Source of the DNA: Oasisia sp. SBJ-2009
Taxonomy: Eukaryota; Annelida; Polychaeta; Sabellida; Siboglinidae
DNA length: 64,000 bases
Direction of reading: 5' to 3'
Assembly: GCA_964017155.1 (NCBI GenBank)
Contig: OZ024860.1
Location: forward strand, 51,203,858 to 51,267,857
Below, one piece after another: positions 62,801 to 64,000 of this stretch. The notes below the pieces were generated by a model that did no database searches, had not been told where the DNA came from, and saw only the letters and a list, made by a program, of their open reading frames with translations. The translations under genes were made by a program, and so were the position numbers. How positions within the stretch are numbered: the first letter of the stretch is position 1; each line of letters starts with the position of its first letter.

Positions 62801-64000
62801 TGGAGCGAGTACAATACAAATGTACTCGAGTACGAGTACGATTACTTTACAATATACTCGAGTTCGAGTACGATTACTTTAGAATGTAATCATGATTATT
62901 TTCGCGATTATTTTCGAATGTAATCATGATTACTTTCACGATTACTTTAATGAATATTCTGTTTCTACCGTAAAGGTGACCTCCATGGAATCAGGTGTCA
63001 TTCTTTTTTGTTGCTGTGCCAATATGTAGTGTTCTAACTGATTACTGCTAACTGCTATCCACTGTCCAGATGTTATTATTATTATTATTATTAATCAGAT
63101 GACTTTGTCATGTGTTGAATGAACCATTTAATACTGAATTGATACTCAAGATGTCCATATATCATGATACTACAAACTAAAGGTATCATAGTGATACTGT
63201 AACAAATAGCATACAGGTTTTATAATGAGTGTCAATTTAGTGGTGGTTCAACTATGTCAATAAAGTATCAAGAGGAAAATATTAAACTTACTTATTGCAA
63301 TATTTTAATTGATATATTTTGTATCAAACCAGCAGGATATATATGCATCTAAGAATTCCAAATGTCCCCTTTTAAATGTCAAATACACATGATCAAATAC
63401 AAATTATACAATAGCAATCCTTTTAGTTTTTAATTTTTAATCCTAGGGTTCATATTAGCAATAATATCCAATTCAAATATGTCATATATCAGATGGGACA
63501 AACAGAATAGTTGGGGATTTAGACAGGTCTACAATTTACACTTAAACATAATGGACAGGGATTTAGCAGCTAAGTGCCCAGTCATTCACACCGTACTGAC
63601 ACAGCAAACAGTACAGGTGGGTCAGTGGCATGGCTCCTAAAATTACAAAGCAAAATGTTAGGAGATGCTTATCTCCTGCAATGCTTCCTAGGGACTGTCA
63701 CAATATAACTTGTTCTTTGTACTAAGCAGGAGGGTGGGGAGATGTGGCTTCTCTGGGAAGAGAAGGTATTAATTAGGGAAATCTGACTGAATATTTATTT
63801 AACTGAAATGCTCAACCGTAATAGAAAATGAATACCTCAATTATTATTACATTGATTAGATTACTTCTAATATTGCCATTTTTATAATACATTTGCTTGC
63901 AACTGTTCATATGGAAAACAAATGAAATTGTGAGAAGTAATTATGAGTACGATTACTTTGGTGATGTAGTCGAGTACGTGTATGATTACTTTGCTTCGTA
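62800..64000. mobile_element. Element with GAGTACGATTACTTT repeats, partial
   Basis: 62,812-62,952 contains about six diverged 20-30-bp units around GAGTACGATTACTTT and ATCATGATTACTTT, with a CTCGAGTACGAG palindrome. The same units return in direct orientation at 63,936-64,000, at the window edge. Such subterminal arrays are common in non-autonomous hAT elements, but no terminal inverted repeat pair is visible, so the class is a guess. The body at 63,540-63,930 is related to 58,985-59,440. Confidence 0.4.

Overview
The window is animal nuclear DNA: split genes with GT-AG introns, tRNA-derived SINEs, several decayed non-LTR retrotransposon families, and many long (TA)n arrays. It looks like an invertebrate, probably aquatic (an NLR with single-repeat LRR exons, a CXorf38-like gene), but the species cannot be fixed from the sequence. 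Nothing is bacterial and there is no CRISPR array. All calls are from reading; no search was run.

Two host genes are supported, both on the minus strand. (1) An NLR-type gene runs from about 33,436 down to at least 12,266. It has a 1.77-kb NACHT exon (Walker A and B, a TTRP sensor, a hydrophobic N-terminus) followed by nine LRR exons. Eight are exactly 84 bp, one is 81 bp, and each encodes one ribonuclease-inhibitor-type repeat bounded by phase-2 introns. One further LRR exon (17,108-17,179) has lost its donor. A block carrying LRR exon and intron sequence (about 18.4-19.7 kb and 23.35-24.5 kb) was copied, so the ectodomain-like array grew by segmental duplication. (2) A four-exon gene at 45,361-49,881 encodes a CXorf38-like (DUF4559-type) protein of about 390 residues. 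Its C-terminal coiled coil contains a nearly perfect 54-bp tandem repeat.

The rest is mostly mobile DNA and repeats. From left to right: an RT relic split by a SINE (0.2-1.8 kb); a TTAA-flanked inverted-repeat element (2.0-3.9 kb); LINE and LTR-element fragments (5.1-10.2 kb); the NLR LRR exons interleaved with a heptamer satellite, a LINE and TA arrays (12-25 kb); a 2.9-kb element with about 240-bp inverted repeats and a broken gene (25.8-28.8 kb); two copies of an 0.8-kb MITE placed between TA arrays (30.0 and 47.6 kb); further LINE relics (35-44 kb and 52-55 kb); a 32-bp GC-rich minisatellite with an 11-unit higher-order repeat (50.4-51.25 kb); and a 1.38-kb palindrome-rich inverted-repeat element (60.5-61.9 kb).

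The best candidate for something undescribed is the 25.8-28.8 kb element, lying in the first long intron of the NLR. Its decayed protein has an order of acidic motifs that looks like an XPG/FEN1-type PIN nuclease, then a CXC cysteine cluster, and no DDE transposase was recognised. The nuclease reading is inference.
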